Shown here in pieces: positions 53,291-63,111 of a stretch of 64,000 nucleotides of DNA. Source of the DNA: Wenyingzhuangia heitensis (GTDB lineage Bacteria > Bacteroidota > Bacteroidia > Flavobacteriales > Flavobacteriaceae); NCBI RefSeq assembly GCF_011762155.1, contig NZ_JAASQL010000007.1, positions 26,443 to 90,442 on the forward strand, read 5' to 3'. A program made the position numbers and the translations under genes. The notes under the pieces were generated by a model. The model had not been told where the DNA came from. It saw nothing but the letters and a program-made list of their open reading frames with translations, and ran no database searches. How positions within the stretch are numbered: the stretch's first letter is position 1; every line of letters begins with the position of its first letter.

Positions 53291-56200
53291 TTATTGTACT
53301 TTAAACAAATTGTGTTGATTGTTGTTGTTAATAACCAATACATTTTTAAATTTTTGGTTGTTTAAAAGAACCATATTTCTAACATCTTTATCTGCAAAAA
53401 AGCCAGAATCTATAGAGTTTACAAATTCAAATATTCCGTTGTTGTTTCCTTTTAAATAGCAGCCAGTACCAGAATCTGCTCTGGTGGTTTCAACTTCAGA
53501 CATATAATTGTTACCTGCCAATAATAAATCATTTATGCCATCATGGTCAAAATCTGCATACAAAATACTATTTATAGGGGATTGTTGCACTTGATTTGTA
53601 AAAGCTTCAAAATAAAAAGTACCAGTGCTGTTTTGTTTAAAAATTCCAGATCTAAATTCGGTAGCTTCATAATGCAATGCCGATTTTATTCCAGGTCCTA
53701 CAATTTCTTTAATATCTAAGTTGGCAAAACCTGTATAGGTTTTTATTTTGTTTTTTAAATGTGGCATTTGTTGTGCCGTACAACCTTTACCTCTTATAGG
53801 GACTAGTTTTTCATGATAGTTTTTGGCTAAAAAAATATCTTCTACACCATTAAAATCAAAATCTTTGGTGTAAATATGAAAAGGCTTTTCTTTAGTTGCA
53901 TGAAATTTATAGTTTAAACCTAAATTACCCGCTACAATATCATCATCCCCATCATGGTCTATATCTGCAATCAATAGTTTATTCCACCAACCAACAGAAG
54001 TATTTAAAATTTTGTAATTGCTACTTTTCACCAATTTGTTGTGTTCGTTGATAAAAACCTGAATTCCCATCCATTCTCCGCAAACAATTAAATCTAAATT
54101 TTGATCTTTATTAATATCAAACCAAACAGCATCTGTAACCATTCCAATATGGCTAAGTTCTGGAGCTAAATTGCTGGTTGCTATTGTAAACTTTCCTTTG
54201 TTGTTTGTTAGTAAATAACTTTGTTCAGCATAAGGGTATTTACCAGGTGTTACCCGACCACCTATAAATAAATCTAAATCTCCGTCATTGTCAAAATCTG
54301 CCGAAGTTACTACAGATCCGTTGGCAGAAAATATAGGTAAACTGTTTTTAGCTTTGGTAAATTTTCCTTTTCCATTGTTTAGGTACAGCCTATCAATTAA
54401 GAGTTTTGGTTTTTTTACAAATTCATAACTACCACTTATTACATACAAATCGTCATCACCATCATTATCTGCATCAAAAAAGCAAGCCCCAACGTCTTCA
54501 TATCTTTTATCAAGTTCAAAAGCAGTGTTTGTTGTTGGTGTATAGCTACCATCTTTTTGTCCTAAGTAAATTTTACCTGCATAAGAATGTGCTCCTCCAA
54601 TATAAATATCATCAATACCATCTTTGTTAATGTCGGTTTTGGCAACAGAAGGTCCAGTTTGCGATAATTTATGAGGCAATAATACTTGTTGGTTGTAGTC
54701 GTTGTATATTTTTTCGGTATGATTTAAATTGCTTTTTGTTGATGTAAATATTTTTTTAATAGAATTTTCTTTAGAATTGGTAAATTCTTCAGCATCTAAA
54801 TAGTTGATAGTAATTAATTGATTTGAGGCAACGTTTTTTAATGTTTGTGTTTTTCCGTCTTGCCAAATAATTTGTAACTGATGAATAGATTTGTCTGTAG
54901 GAAAACCTACATGTAGTTTGTTAGAAACCGAAGATAAAAAACCTCTAGTATTGATTAACTGCCTAGATATTTTAGTTTTATCATTTAAAGTGGCAACTAT
55001 TTTTGTTCCTATACCAAATTTGTTGTCTTCAGGTCCCTTAAATTTTAATTGTAAATAATTTCCAGTTTTTAATTCAATAGCGTTGTTTTTTAAAAGTGTT
55101 GCTTCTTCATTAATGTTATTTACAATTAAATCTAAATCTCCGTCGTTGTCTAAATCTGCATAAGCAGCACCATTAGAAAAAGTAGGATGTGATTCGTTCC
55201 AATGATTAGATGTGTTTGTAAATGTTAAATCGCCGTTGTTTTTAAAAAAGTAATTTTTTAATTTCTGTTGAGGCAACATTTTAGCATATTTTAAAAAATC
55301 TTCTCTGGTAGGTTTTCTATTGTTTTGTCTTAATATTTGTAGAATTTCATTGTTTTTATCTTTGTCTATAACATCTCTATATACACCATTGGTTACGTAT
55401 ATATCATTAAATCCATCCAAATCAAAATCTGCAGAAAGTATAGACCAACTCCAATCTGTGTTAGAAATTCCTGCTAGTTGACTAATTTCACTAAAGGTTC
55501 CGTTACCGTTATTAAGTTGTAACATATTGTGCATGTATTGGTAATGATATCCTTTTTTTACCATCAAATCAAATTGCTCTATAGATACCATTCCCATAGT
55601 TGTTTTAGATCGTATGTAGTTTTCGGGATTCATATCTAAAGTCATAAAATCAAAAAAACCATCATTATTCATGTCAGCAACATCGCTCCCCATACTATTA
55701 AAAGCAGTATGTTTTACAATTTGCTCACTTTTTTCGGTAAAAGTTCCGTTTCCATTGTTTATGTAGGCAAGGTCTGGGGAATTAAAATCGTTACTAACGT
55801 ATATGTCTAAGTAACTATCATTATTAGTATCTATAACAATTGGGTTTAAACCAAAACCTAAATCAGGATGAATACCTGCTTTTTTAGATATATTGGTAAA
55901 ATGTCCATTTCCATCATTTTCATACAATTGATCACTTCCCTTTTGTGCAATTGTGTTTGGGTCATTTTGTATGGATTTAATGTCAATTACTTTTGTTTTG
56001 CTTGTAATATCGGGTGTGTTAGAAATGTATACATCCAAATCATTATCGTTATCAAAATCAAAGAATATGGCATTTATACTTCGATTGTTATCATTCAAAC
56101 CATATTCTTTGGCTTTTTCGCTAAAGGTTAAATCACCATTATTAATATATAGTAAGTTTTCAAATTGATTGTTGTTGTTTTTGGCACCACCTCTACAAAC

Positions 56201-56614
56201 ATAAATATCTAGAAAACCATCGTTGTTTACATCGGCAATAGTAACACCAGTATTAAAACCAGGAATGTGTTTAATACCACTACTTGCTGTAATGTCTTTA
56301 AAATTTAAATTTCCTTTATTGATGTATATTTTGTTAGGGTTAGCGTTTGATGTAAAAAATAGATCAATAAAACCATCGTTATTAAAATCGGCAGTAGCAA
56401 CACCACCACCAATATAAGTGTAGTTGTATTGGTAATAATTGTTGTCTAAAGTTTCTTCTAAATGATTGATAAACTTAACTCCTGATTTTTGAGAGCTAAT
56501 TTTCTCAAAAAGTTTTTGGGTTGTTTTTTCTACATGACTTTTTGTTTCTTTTTTACAAGAAATAGTAGTAGATAAAATAATAAAACTAAGTAGGTAGATG
56601 ATTGTTTTATTCAT
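53291..56614 (-). CDS. FG-GAP/VCBS repeat and ASPIC-UnbV lipoprotein of the SusCD locus
   Basis: The 1107-residue protein has a signal with lipobox TISCKK and an array of FG-GAP/VCBS blades. Fourteen Asp-rich loops of the D-x-N/D-x-D-G type can be counted, for example DFNNDGFID, DFDNDGDLD and DIDHDGDDD, each probably binding calcium. An ASPIC/UnbV domain (about residues 530-605, KISRQLINTRGFLSSV; GKTQTLKNVASNQLITI) lies between the two propeller parts. Such proteins often follow SusCD genes in marine Bacteroidota and are thought to bind glycan at the surface. It would be lipid-anchored, outward facing. It lies 142 bp after SusD with a terminator between. Confidence 0.92.
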   Translation of the reverse strand: MNKTIIYLLSFIILSTTISCKKETKSHVEKTTQKLFEKISSQKSGVKFINHLEETLDNNYYQYNYTYIGGGVATADFNNDGFIDLFFTSNANPNKIYINKGNLNFKDITASSGIKHIPGFNTGVTIADVNNDGFLDIYVCRGGAKNNNNQFENLLYINNGDLTFSEKAKEYGLNDNNRSINAIFFDFDNDNDLDVYISNTPDITSKTKVIDIKSIQNDPNTIAQKGSDQLYENDGNGHFTNISKKAGIHPDLGFGLNPIVIDTNNDSYLDIYVSNDFNSPDLAYINNGNGTFTEKSEQIVKHTAFNSMGSDVADMNNDGFFDFMTLDMNPENYIRSKTTMGMVSIEQFDLMVKKGYHYQYMHNMLQLNNGNGTFSEISQLAGISNTDWSWSILSADFDLDGFNDIYVTNGVYRDVIDKDKNNEILQILRQNNRKPTREDFLKYAKMLPQQKLKNYFFKNNGDLTFTNTSNHWNESHPTFSNGAAYADLDNDGDLDLIVNNINEEATLLKNNAIELKTGNYLQLKFKGPEDNKFGIGTKIVATLNDKTKISRQLINTRGFLSSVSNKLHVGFPTDKSIHQLQIIWQDGKTQTLKNVASNQLITINYLDAEEFTNSKENSIKKIFTSTKSNLNHTEKIYNDYNQQVLLPHKLSQTGPSVAKTDINKDGIDDIYIGGAHSYAGKIYLGQKDGSYTPTTNTAFELDKRYEDVGACFFDADNDGDDDLYVISGSYEFVKKPKLLIDRLYLNNGKGKFTKAKNSLPIFSANGSVVTSADFDNDGDLDLFIGGRVTPGKYPYAEQSYLLTNNKGKFTIATSNLAPELSHIGMVTDAVWFDINKDQNLDLIVCGEWMGIQVFINEHNKLVKSSNYKILNTSVGWWNKLLIADIDHDGDDDIVAGNLGLNYKFHATKEKPFHIYTKDFDFNGVEDIFLAKNYHEKLVPIRGKGCTAQQMPHLKNKIKTYTGFANLDIKEIVGPGIKSALHYEATEFRSGIFKQNSTGTFYFEAFTNQVQQSPINSILYADFDHDGINDLLLAGNNYMSEVETTRADSGTGCYLKGNNNGIFEFVNSIDSGFFADKDVRNMVLLNNQKFKNVLVINNNNQHNLFKVQ

Positions 56615-56694
56615 ATTAAAAAGAATAATTTTTTAGAATGGTTAGTAATAAAAATAGTTTGTTTTATTTGCTTATCAAAAGAGTTAATGAAATT

Positions 56695-56738
56695 AAAAAA
56701 CGGTTAGGTTATATTATAAATAGCCTAACCGTTTTTTT
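56695..56738 (-). terminator. Terminator between SusD and FG-GAP genes
   Basis: AAAACGGTTAGGTTAT and ATAGCCTAACCGTTTT (within 56695-56738) pair over 16 bp with one wobble. It lies just past the SusD stop on the minus strand and would reduce read-through into the FG-GAP gene. Minus-strand T residues follow the stem. Confidence 0.85.
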
Positions 56739-56756
56739 TACTGTTTTAAAAGATGA

Positions 56757-58379
56757 TTAATCAGTTGCTCCTAAAGCTGGGTGTTTTGCAATCTCTCCTG
56801 CAGGTATACCTACAAAATAATTGTCTGTTCCTAAACTACCTAACACAGGGTTAGATGCTGTAGTAATTGGTGTAGCAGTAGGATTTCCATCTGTGTCATA
56901 AATAGTTCCTATAGAAGATTGAGGGGCTCTGTTAGACAAAGCATCACTTACTCTTTCCATTCGTACCAAATCGTACCAGCGTAAAAATTCACCTGCAAAT
57001 TCCCACTTTCTTTCGGTAAATGCCAACTCGGCAATATCCCCACTAGTTAGATCAACTCCTGCATTTGGTGTTGCATAAGGCAAACCTTCGGCTCTTCGTC
57101 TAATCATGTTTAATGCTTCCCAAGAATCTGCAGTTACATTTCCAGATCTACCAGAAGCTTCGGCATAAATCAATAATACCTCTGCATATCTCATGTAAAA
57201 GTCATTTCTATCTGTTTCAAAAACACCAAAGATATTGTCTTCCCATGGTCCTACTATTTTTTTGAATAGTGGGTTTTGTTGATCTTTAAACTCTGTCCAA
57301 GGAATCATTTTATCTGCAGAACTAGGATCAGAGGTTACTGTTATTTTTTCAGATCCATCAACAATTTCTACATTTACGGGGATTTCAGAATGGTATGTTG
57401 CATCTTTTCTAGGACTATCTGGAAAATCTTCAAAGAACCTAATTTCAGCAAATGTTTCTTGCCATCCAGCAAAATCACCAGGCAATCCTAGTTTTCCATA
57501 TTTTCTGTTAGCTAAACCACAAGAGCTACAGTAGGCAATACTCCATACTCCTTCACTATTAAAACGATTGTTCGATTTAAAGATGTCGTCAAAATCATCA
57601 ACCAATTCAAAACCGTGAGTTGCTTTGTTGTCTATAACTTGTTTGGCACTACTAGCTGCATCTGCATATTTTGTAACATCACCTCCTTGAAAACCAGCCC
57701 AGTCTAAATATAGTCTAGCTAATAAAGCTCTTGCTGATCCAGAGTTAGGTTTTACAGCTCCCAAATCTGTTTTGCCAGGCAACATACCTTCGGCAGTTAA
57801 CAAGTCACTTTCTATTTGCTCGTACACTTGTTGTTGTGTGGCTAAAGTAAGCTCAGGATCAGGTGTAGATACATCTAAAGTTAGGGGAATTCTACCATGG
57901 ATTCTTGTTAAATGAAAGAATAAGGTTCCTCTTAAGAAATAAGTTTCTCCAAGTAATTGATCTTGTAAAGTTTTATCTTCAAGAGTTAAACTTTCGCTAC
58001 TCGCTAATACTGTGTTGGCAGCACGAATCATAGAATAAACCCCTCTCCAATTGGTGGCTGTTCTAGAGTTTCCATTACTTACTGCCCTTTGATCGTATTC
58101 TCTAAAGTCTGCTTTGTTACTTGCTTTGTGAGTCGTAATATCATCTCCAGACCAGGCATTTACATAAAAAGTGGTCATCCAGGCAGCTTGTCTTAATTGA
58201 CCATAAATACCTGTTACCCCATATTCTAAGTCTTCTTGAATTTCATAGGGTTTAATTACAGCATTATTGGTGGCTGCATTCTCTTCTAAATCAATATCAC
58301 AGCTTTGAAATACAACACTTAGAGAAAGTGAAATAAAAGCAAGACATTTTGTTATATTTTTTTTATTTAAATTCATCAT
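56757..58379 (-). CDS. RagB/SusD family glycan-binding lipoprotein
   Basis: The 540-residue protein has a lipobox VFQSCDID (Cys27) and the SusD helical tetratricopeptide scaffold. Typical segments are ARALLARLYLDWAGF, DFYMRYAEVLLIYAEA and RKWEFAGEFLRWYDLVRM. It caps the SusC channel and binds the glycan or peptide to be imported. It is 8 bp after SusC, as usual. The substrate is unknown because no enzyme gene is present downstream within this window. Confidence 0.96.
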   Translation of the reverse strand: MMNLNKKNITKCLAFISLSLSVVFQSCDIDLEENAATNNAVIKPYEIQEDLEYGVTGIYGQLRQAAWMTTFYVNAWSGDDITTHKASNKADFREYDQRAVSNGNSRTATNWRGVYSMIRAANTVLASSESLTLEDKTLQDQLLGETYFLRGTLFFHLTRIHGRIPLTLDVSTPDPELTLATQQQVYEQIESDLLTAEGMLPGKTDLGAVKPNSGSARALLARLYLDWAGFQGGDVTKYADAASSAKQVIDNKATHGFELVDDFDDIFKSNNRFNSEGVWSIAYCSSCGLANRKYGKLGLPGDFAGWQETFAEIRFFEDFPDSPRKDATYHSEIPVNVEIVDGSEKITVTSDPSSADKMIPWTEFKDQQNPLFKKIVGPWEDNIFGVFETDRNDFYMRYAEVLLIYAEASGRSGNVTADSWEALNMIRRRAEGLPYATPNAGVDLTSGDIAELAFTERKWEFAGEFLRWYDLVRMERVSDALSNRAPQSSIGTIYDTDGNPTATPITTASNPVLGSLGTDNYFVGIPAGEIAKHPALGATD

Positions 58380-58387
58380 TGTATTTT

Positions 58388-61300
58388 TTAAAAAGTTGCT
58401 TTAAGACCAATATTATAAACTCTAGGGTTAGGATAAGCTCCAGTATTAATTCCTGCAGCAACATCTACATTCCCAGATCCATCTGCAGAACGAGAAGTGT
58501 GTTCTGGGTCATATCCTGAATAATCGGTAATTAAAAATAAATTTTGACCTCCTGCATAAATTTTTAAAGATTGAATTCCTTTAATTTCTTTTAAAGTATA
58601 TCCTATATTTAAATTACTCAATCTAATAAAGTCTCCTTTTTCTACAAATCTAGATGAGTTGTAAAAAGTTGAACCTGCTGGAATTTCTGTTTCGTTAGTA
58701 TCTGTCCATTGGTTTACTTGTTCTGCCGCTAAAAAACTTCTAGAGTCTCCTGCACCTCCTGTAATTGCCGCTTGTACAATATTGTAAACATCAAAACCAT
58801 GTACTCCTTGTACTACAACATTTAAATCCCAGTTGTTATAGGTAAATGTATTGTTAAATCCCCATTGCATAGTTGGTGTACCATTTCCTATTGAGCTTAT
58901 CAAAATTTCACCATCCTCATCTCTTAAGTATTTAGCATCTCCAGGTAAACTTCCGTATGTTGCGGCTTCTGTTGCTTCAGCTGTTTTCCAAGTACCTAAA
59001 AATGTAGCTCCTAGAAATTCTCCTAATGGTTTTCCTACCATTATAGTATTTACACTTCTATCCTGACCACCTGGTGCTTTAAAAGTACCTTCCAATTCTG
59101 TCAATCCTCCGTATAACTTGGTAACTTTATTTTTCATAAAAGATAAATTTAAATTGGCATTCCATCTAAATTCATCTTGATTGATAATATCTCCTGAGAA
59201 AGATAAATCAAGTCCTTTGTTTTCAACTTCTCCAATGTTGCTATAAATGCTAATTGCTCCGTTGTTACCTCCGTTGGTATCACTAACAGGTACATCTAAT
59301 AATAAGTCTGTAGTTTTTTTATGATAAACATCAATACTTGTGTTTAGTCTGTTGTTAAAAAAGCTTAAATCAACTCCAGCATTATACTGTGTGGTTGTTT
59401 CCCATGTTAAATCAGGATTTTCAAAACTAGTAATAATGTTTCCTGTTGTAGGGCTCGTTCCATCATATGCATATTGATTTGTAGTTAATAAACCCCAAGA
59501 AGAGTAAGGTGCAATTCCTGCATTACCTACCTGACCAAATCCTAATCTAAGTTTCAGTCCATTTATACTATTTGCTATTTCTTTAATTTCGTCGTCCAAA
59601 TTATAAGCAACAGCTATAGAAGGGAAGGTTCCCCATTTTTCTGATGGAAATACAGAAGATCCATCCCATCTAACGGTACCTGTAAGTAGTAAATTATTGT
59701 TAAAGTTATATTCTGCACGTAACATATAAGATTCAATTACACTTTTTGTGTAACTATTATTTACGTTTTTCCCAGATGCATCTGCTAAATCATCTCCTCT
59801 GTAAAATCCTAGAGGTAAGCTTAATCCGTTGGCATTGTATCCGTTGGTTCTATTTTCTGATGTTGTAAATTCATAAACACCAGTTGCTTTAATATTGTGT
59901 TTTCCAAATTCTTTTTGCCATGTTAAAACGTTACTTAATTGTAAGGCAGCAATATCAACTCCAGAATAATCAGTATCTGGTAAATAATCATCTCCAGTTT
60001 CTACTTTGTAATTTTGTGTAGAGTTGTTTGTTTGTGATGAACCTGCAATCATACTATAACTAAGTTCATCTAAAATTTGATAATTAAGGTTTAATGTTGA
60101 ATTAACAATATTACTACGTTTTCTAAAATCACTTTCCTTTAATACAAAAACAGGGTTGTCGTTTAAGGAACCAATTCCTTTAATAGATCTTAAATTATAG
60201 TTGCCGTTTGCATCATAAACAGGTGTGGTAGGATCCCATGTAAGAGCTTTTAGTAGTGGAGATCCTTGGTGTCTATTATAAGTGTTTAAGTCGTTTTTTG
60301 TAGAGCTTTTACTAGTAAAAATGTTTAATCCAACTTTTAACTTGTTGTTAACTTTTGCATTTACATTGGCACGCAATGTTACTCTGTCGTACCCGGTATT
60401 AATTACAATACCATCTTGCTTTGTGTAGTTACCCGATAAAAAATATCTTACATCTCCTTCGCTACCACTAACAGAAACCTGAGTAGTGTTACTAATTGCT
60501 TTTTGATATATTTCATCCTGATAATTTGTTCCACCATTTTGAGCCAAAGCATCAATTTCGGCATTGGTAAAAATAGGAGATCCACCTACACGTACTCTTC
60601 GTGCGTTTTCTATAGTAGCAAAATCAGTCACACTTAATTGATCTAAATATTTTGGAACTTCAGAAATACTTGTAAAATGATCAAAATCTACCTTTAGCTT
60701 ACCAGATCCTTTTTTAGTTGTAACCATAATTACACCATTAGAACCACGAGAACCATATACGGCTGTTGCAGATGCATCTTTTAATACATCCATACTAGCA
60801 ATGTCATTAGGATTTATAGTACTTAAATCTCCTCCAATAATACCATCAATAACAACTAAAGGGTCGTTATTACCTGTAATTGAATTTGCTCCTCTAATTC
60901 TTACTTTTACGGCAGCACCTGGAGAACCACTAGATTTAGCAACGGTTACCCCCGCAGCTCTACCTTGTAAAGCATCTTCTAATCTTATTAAAGGTTGATC
61001 TTTAAAAGACTCAGCGGTAACTTGAGATACTGCTCCAGTTAAGTCACTCTTTTTAGTAGAACCATAACCTACAATAATAACTTCGTCTAAGCTAGCGGCA
61101 TCTTCTTCTAACTGGATGTTAAAGTTTGTTTGATTGCCAATAATAATTTCTTTTGTTTTATAGCCTATAAAAGAAACTAGTATTGTTGAGCTATTTGATG
61201 ATAGTTTGATGTTAAAGTTCCCATCAAAATCTGATACAACACCATTGTTTGTCCCTTTTTCTACAACACTTGCACCAGGAATCGGTTCTCCATTAGCTCC

Positions 61301-61714
61301 AGTAATTACACCTTTTACAATAATGGTTTGCTGAATAATATCGTTTACCTTGGTGTTGTTTTTTAAGACTATTTGATTTTTAATCACCTCATAAGAGGTT
61401 TTGTTTCCATTAAATAATTCTTTTAGAATATTTTTGATGGAAGTTTTGTTAACGTTTAAAGTTATTTCTTTAGATACGTTAATGTCATCAGTGTTGTAAA
61501 AGAATTTGAATTCGCTTAAAGATTCTATTTTATCTAATACGTCTTCTATAGATTCTTTTTCTACACTTAATGATATTTTTTTATTCTGAGAATACGATGT
61601 GTTTGCATTCGCGTTAAAAAGGGCCAGACTAAATAATAGTATAGTTAATTTCATTTTTCTGTTCTTTTTTAGTGTGTCTTCTAAAAGAGGAGAAAACCAG
61701 TTAGTTTTTTTCAT
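58388..61714 (-). CDS. SusC/RagA TonB-dependent outer-membrane transporter with STN domain
   Basis: The 1108-residue protein begins MKKTNWFSPLLEDTLKKN before the hydrophobic signal (KLTILLFSLALFNANA), as in SusC proteins of sigma-regulated loci. It has an STN signalling domain (about 48-115), a carboxypeptidase-like Ig domain (125-205; GEPIPGASVVEKGT), and the plug (DEVIIVGYGSTKKSDLTGAV; LQGRAAGVTV; IRIRG-like motif). The 22-strand barrel follows, ending YNIGLKATF. It imports an oligosaccharide with energy from TonB. The STN domain would pass the signal to FecR. FecR and sigma genes precede it. Confidence 0.97.
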   Translation of the reverse strand: MKKTNWFSPLLEDTLKKNRKMKLTILLFSLALFNANANTSYSQNKKISLSVEKESIEDVLDKIESLSEFKFFYNTDDINVSKEITLNVNKTSIKNILKELFNGNKTSYEVIKNQIVLKNNTKVNDIIQQTIIVKGVITGANGEPIPGASVVEKGTNNGVVSDFDGNFNIKLSSNSSTILVSFIGYKTKEIIIGNQTNFNIQLEEDAASLDEVIIVGYGSTKKSDLTGAVSQVTAESFKDQPLIRLEDALQGRAAGVTVAKSSGSPGAAVKVRIRGANSITGNNDPLVVIDGIIGGDLSTINPNDIASMDVLKDASATAVYGSRGSNGVIMVTTKKGSGKLKVDFDHFTSISEVPKYLDQLSVTDFATIENARRVRVGGSPIFTNAEIDALAQNGGTNYQDEIYQKAISNTTQVSVSGSEGDVRYFLSGNYTKQDGIVINTGYDRVTLRANVNAKVNNKLKVGLNIFTSKSSTKNDLNTYNRHQGSPLLKALTWDPTTPVYDANGNYNLRSIKGIGSLNDNPVFVLKESDFRKRSNIVNSTLNLNYQILDELSYSMIAGSSQTNNSTQNYKVETGDDYLPDTDYSGVDIAALQLSNVLTWQKEFGKHNIKATGVYEFTTSENRTNGYNANGLSLPLGFYRGDDLADASGKNVNNSYTKSVIESYMLRAEYNFNNNLLLTGTVRWDGSSVFPSEKWGTFPSIAVAYNLDDEIKEIANSINGLKLRLGFGQVGNAGIAPYSSWGLLTTNQYAYDGTSPTTGNIITSFENPDLTWETTTQYNAGVDLSFFNNRLNTSIDVYHKKTTDLLLDVPVSDTNGGNNGAISIYSNIGEVENKGLDLSFSGDIINQDEFRWNANLNLSFMKNKVTKLYGGLTELEGTFKAPGGQDRSVNTIMVGKPLGEFLGATFLGTWKTAEATEAATYGSLPGDAKYLRDEDGEILISSIGNGTPTMQWGFNNTFTYNNWDLNVVVQGVHGFDVYNIVQAAITGGAGDSRSFLAAEQVNQWTDTNETEIPAGSTFYNSSRFVEKGDFIRLSNLNIGYTLKEIKGIQSLKIYAGGQNLFLITDYSGYDPEHTSRSADGSGNVDVAAGINTGAYPNPRVYNIGLKATF

Positions 61715-61769
61715 ACTTTTGAGTGATTTTAATTAGTTAATTGTTTTTCTGATTTTTAAATCAATTTTA

Positions 61770-61803
61770 GTCGTGAAACGTTGCAGCGTTTCTCGGCTTT
61801 TTT
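61770..61803. promoter_or_regulatory. Hairpin between FecR and SusC genes
   Basis: GTCG-T-GAAACG (61770-61780) pairs with CGTTTC-T-CGGC (61787-61797), 10 bp with one mismatch, followed by T6 on the plus strand. Genes on both sides run on the minus strand, where no T-run follows, so it may be an attenuator, a processing site or a plus-strand terminator. Confidence 0.45.
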
Positions 61804-61832
61804 GTTTGGGGTCAAATCATTTAAGTTTGTTT

Positions 61833-62945
61833 TTAGGGTTTGTTAATAATTATTTGGTTGTTTAATATGGTGTAATCAAATCCAGCACTTTCTTTAAAGG
61901 TGTTTAAAAGATCAATAACAGTCTCGTCTTTAAAGTTTCCTTTAAACCTTAACTTATTAAGTTCTGTGTATTTGTTCTGAATTGTAACATTGTACTTTCT
62001 TTCAATCTTTTTTATAATATTTATAAACTTATTATTGTTAAATAATAGTCGTCCTTCTCTCCAACTTAAACTTCTTTCTACATTTACTTCTTTTACATTC
62101 ATTTTGTTGTTGTAAAAAAAAGCCTTTTGTCCAGGGACTATTAATTGTTTTTGTTTTTTGTTTTGTTGATGGTATACAGCTATACTTCCTTCTGCTAGTA
62201 CAGTTTGTGGACATGCTTCTTCATAAGAATTTACATTAAAATGTGTTCCCAGGACTTTAATCCCTATTTGTTTTGTGTTTACTATAAAAGGATGTTTTTT
62301 GTTTTTAGTAACTTCAAAATAAGCTTCCCCAGATAAAAAGACTTCTCTTGGTTTGTTTTTGACAAAGTTTACAGGGAATTTTAAAATAGATCCTGCGTTT
62401 AAATGAACAAAGGTACCGTCAGAAAGAGTCATTTTAAAAGTTCTTCCATTAGGTATTGTTATTTCATTAAATACAAGTTCTGTAGTTTCTACATTTTTTT
62501 TAAAATCAAAAGCCTCTCCTTTTTGCTCACATACTAATTGTCCATTATTATAAAGACTTTGTTTTTCTTTAGTATCAATAACAATTTTGTTGTTGTCAGC
62601 AGTTTTTAAAATAATAGCTTGTTGGTTGGTTGCAAGTTCAATCTTAGGTTTTATGTTTTCAGAGTTGATGTACTTGTCAATCCAGTAAGCAGATGCTAAT
62701 AGTATTATAAGAGTCGCAGCGTACTTAAGATAAGTTTTAAAATAACTTTTTGATTTTTGATTAAATTCAAATGTTTCGGATACAATATTTAACCAAACTT
62801 TGTTTTTAATAGCTTCATCAAAATCAAAATCTATTTCTTTGTTTTGAAATGAGGCTAAATAGCTTTCAAGAAATTTTTTTTCTTCAGCAGTACATTCATT
62901 TTGAACATACTTTGTTAATAGTTTTTTGGCTCTCTTGTTATTCAT
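61833..62945 (-). CDS. FecR family anti-sigma factor
   Basis: The 370-residue protein has a cytosolic N-terminal part (NNKRAKKLLTKYVQNECTAEEK), a membrane helix near residues 72-87 (AATLIILLASAYWI), and a periplasmic FecR domain (NGRTFKMTLSDGTFVHLNAGS; SGEAYFEVTKNKKHPFIV). A C-terminal DUF4974/STN-like domain (KDETVIDLLNTFKESAG) ends it. It holds the sigma factor until SusC's STN domain reports substrate. It lies 166 bp after the sigma gene and 118 bp before SusC. Confidence 0.95.
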   Translation of the reverse strand: MNNKRAKKLLTKYVQNECTAEEKKFLESYLASFQNKEIDFDFDEAIKNKVWLNIVSETFEFNQKSKSYFKTYLKYAATLIILLASAYWIDKYINSENIKPKIELATNQQAIILKTADNNKIVIDTKEKQSLYNNGQLVCEQKGEAFDFKKNVETTELVFNEITIPNGRTFKMTLSDGTFVHLNAGSILKFPVNFVKNKPREVFLSGEAYFEVTKNKKHPFIVNTKQIGIKVLGTHFNVNSYEEACPQTVLAEGSIAVYHQQNKKQKQLIVPGQKAFFYNNKMNVKEVNVERSLSWREGRLLFNNNKFINIIKKIERKYNVTIQNKYTELNKLRFKGNFKDETVIDLLNTFKESAGFDYTILNNQIIINKP

Positions 62946-62949
62946 TTAA

Positions 62950-63013
62950 AATCTGATTATATAGACTACTATATATAAGTACCCAAAAAAAGGTGATGGT
63001 ACACTGTCAGATT
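62950..63013. promoter_or_regulatory. Nested short inverted repeats between sigma and FecR genes
   Basis: AATCTGA (62950-62956) with TCAGATT (63007-63013) and, inside, GTACC (62979-62983) with GGTAC (62998-63002) form a possible folded leader just upstream of fecR. The arms are short and the inner loop holds an A run, so chance is possible. Confidence 0.3.
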
Positions 63014-63111
63014 GTGTTTTTTTTTAAAATAAAACCAAATAAATAATCATATGTTTTTTATTTGGGTGTTTTTAATGAGAATTACATTGTTTTTTCTTGT
63101 TTTTTTTGTGT

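Noticed and set aside
55868..56131. Plus-strand frames inside the FG-GAP gene
   Set aside because: They are antisense shadows of the strongly patterned Asp-rich repeats on the minus strand.
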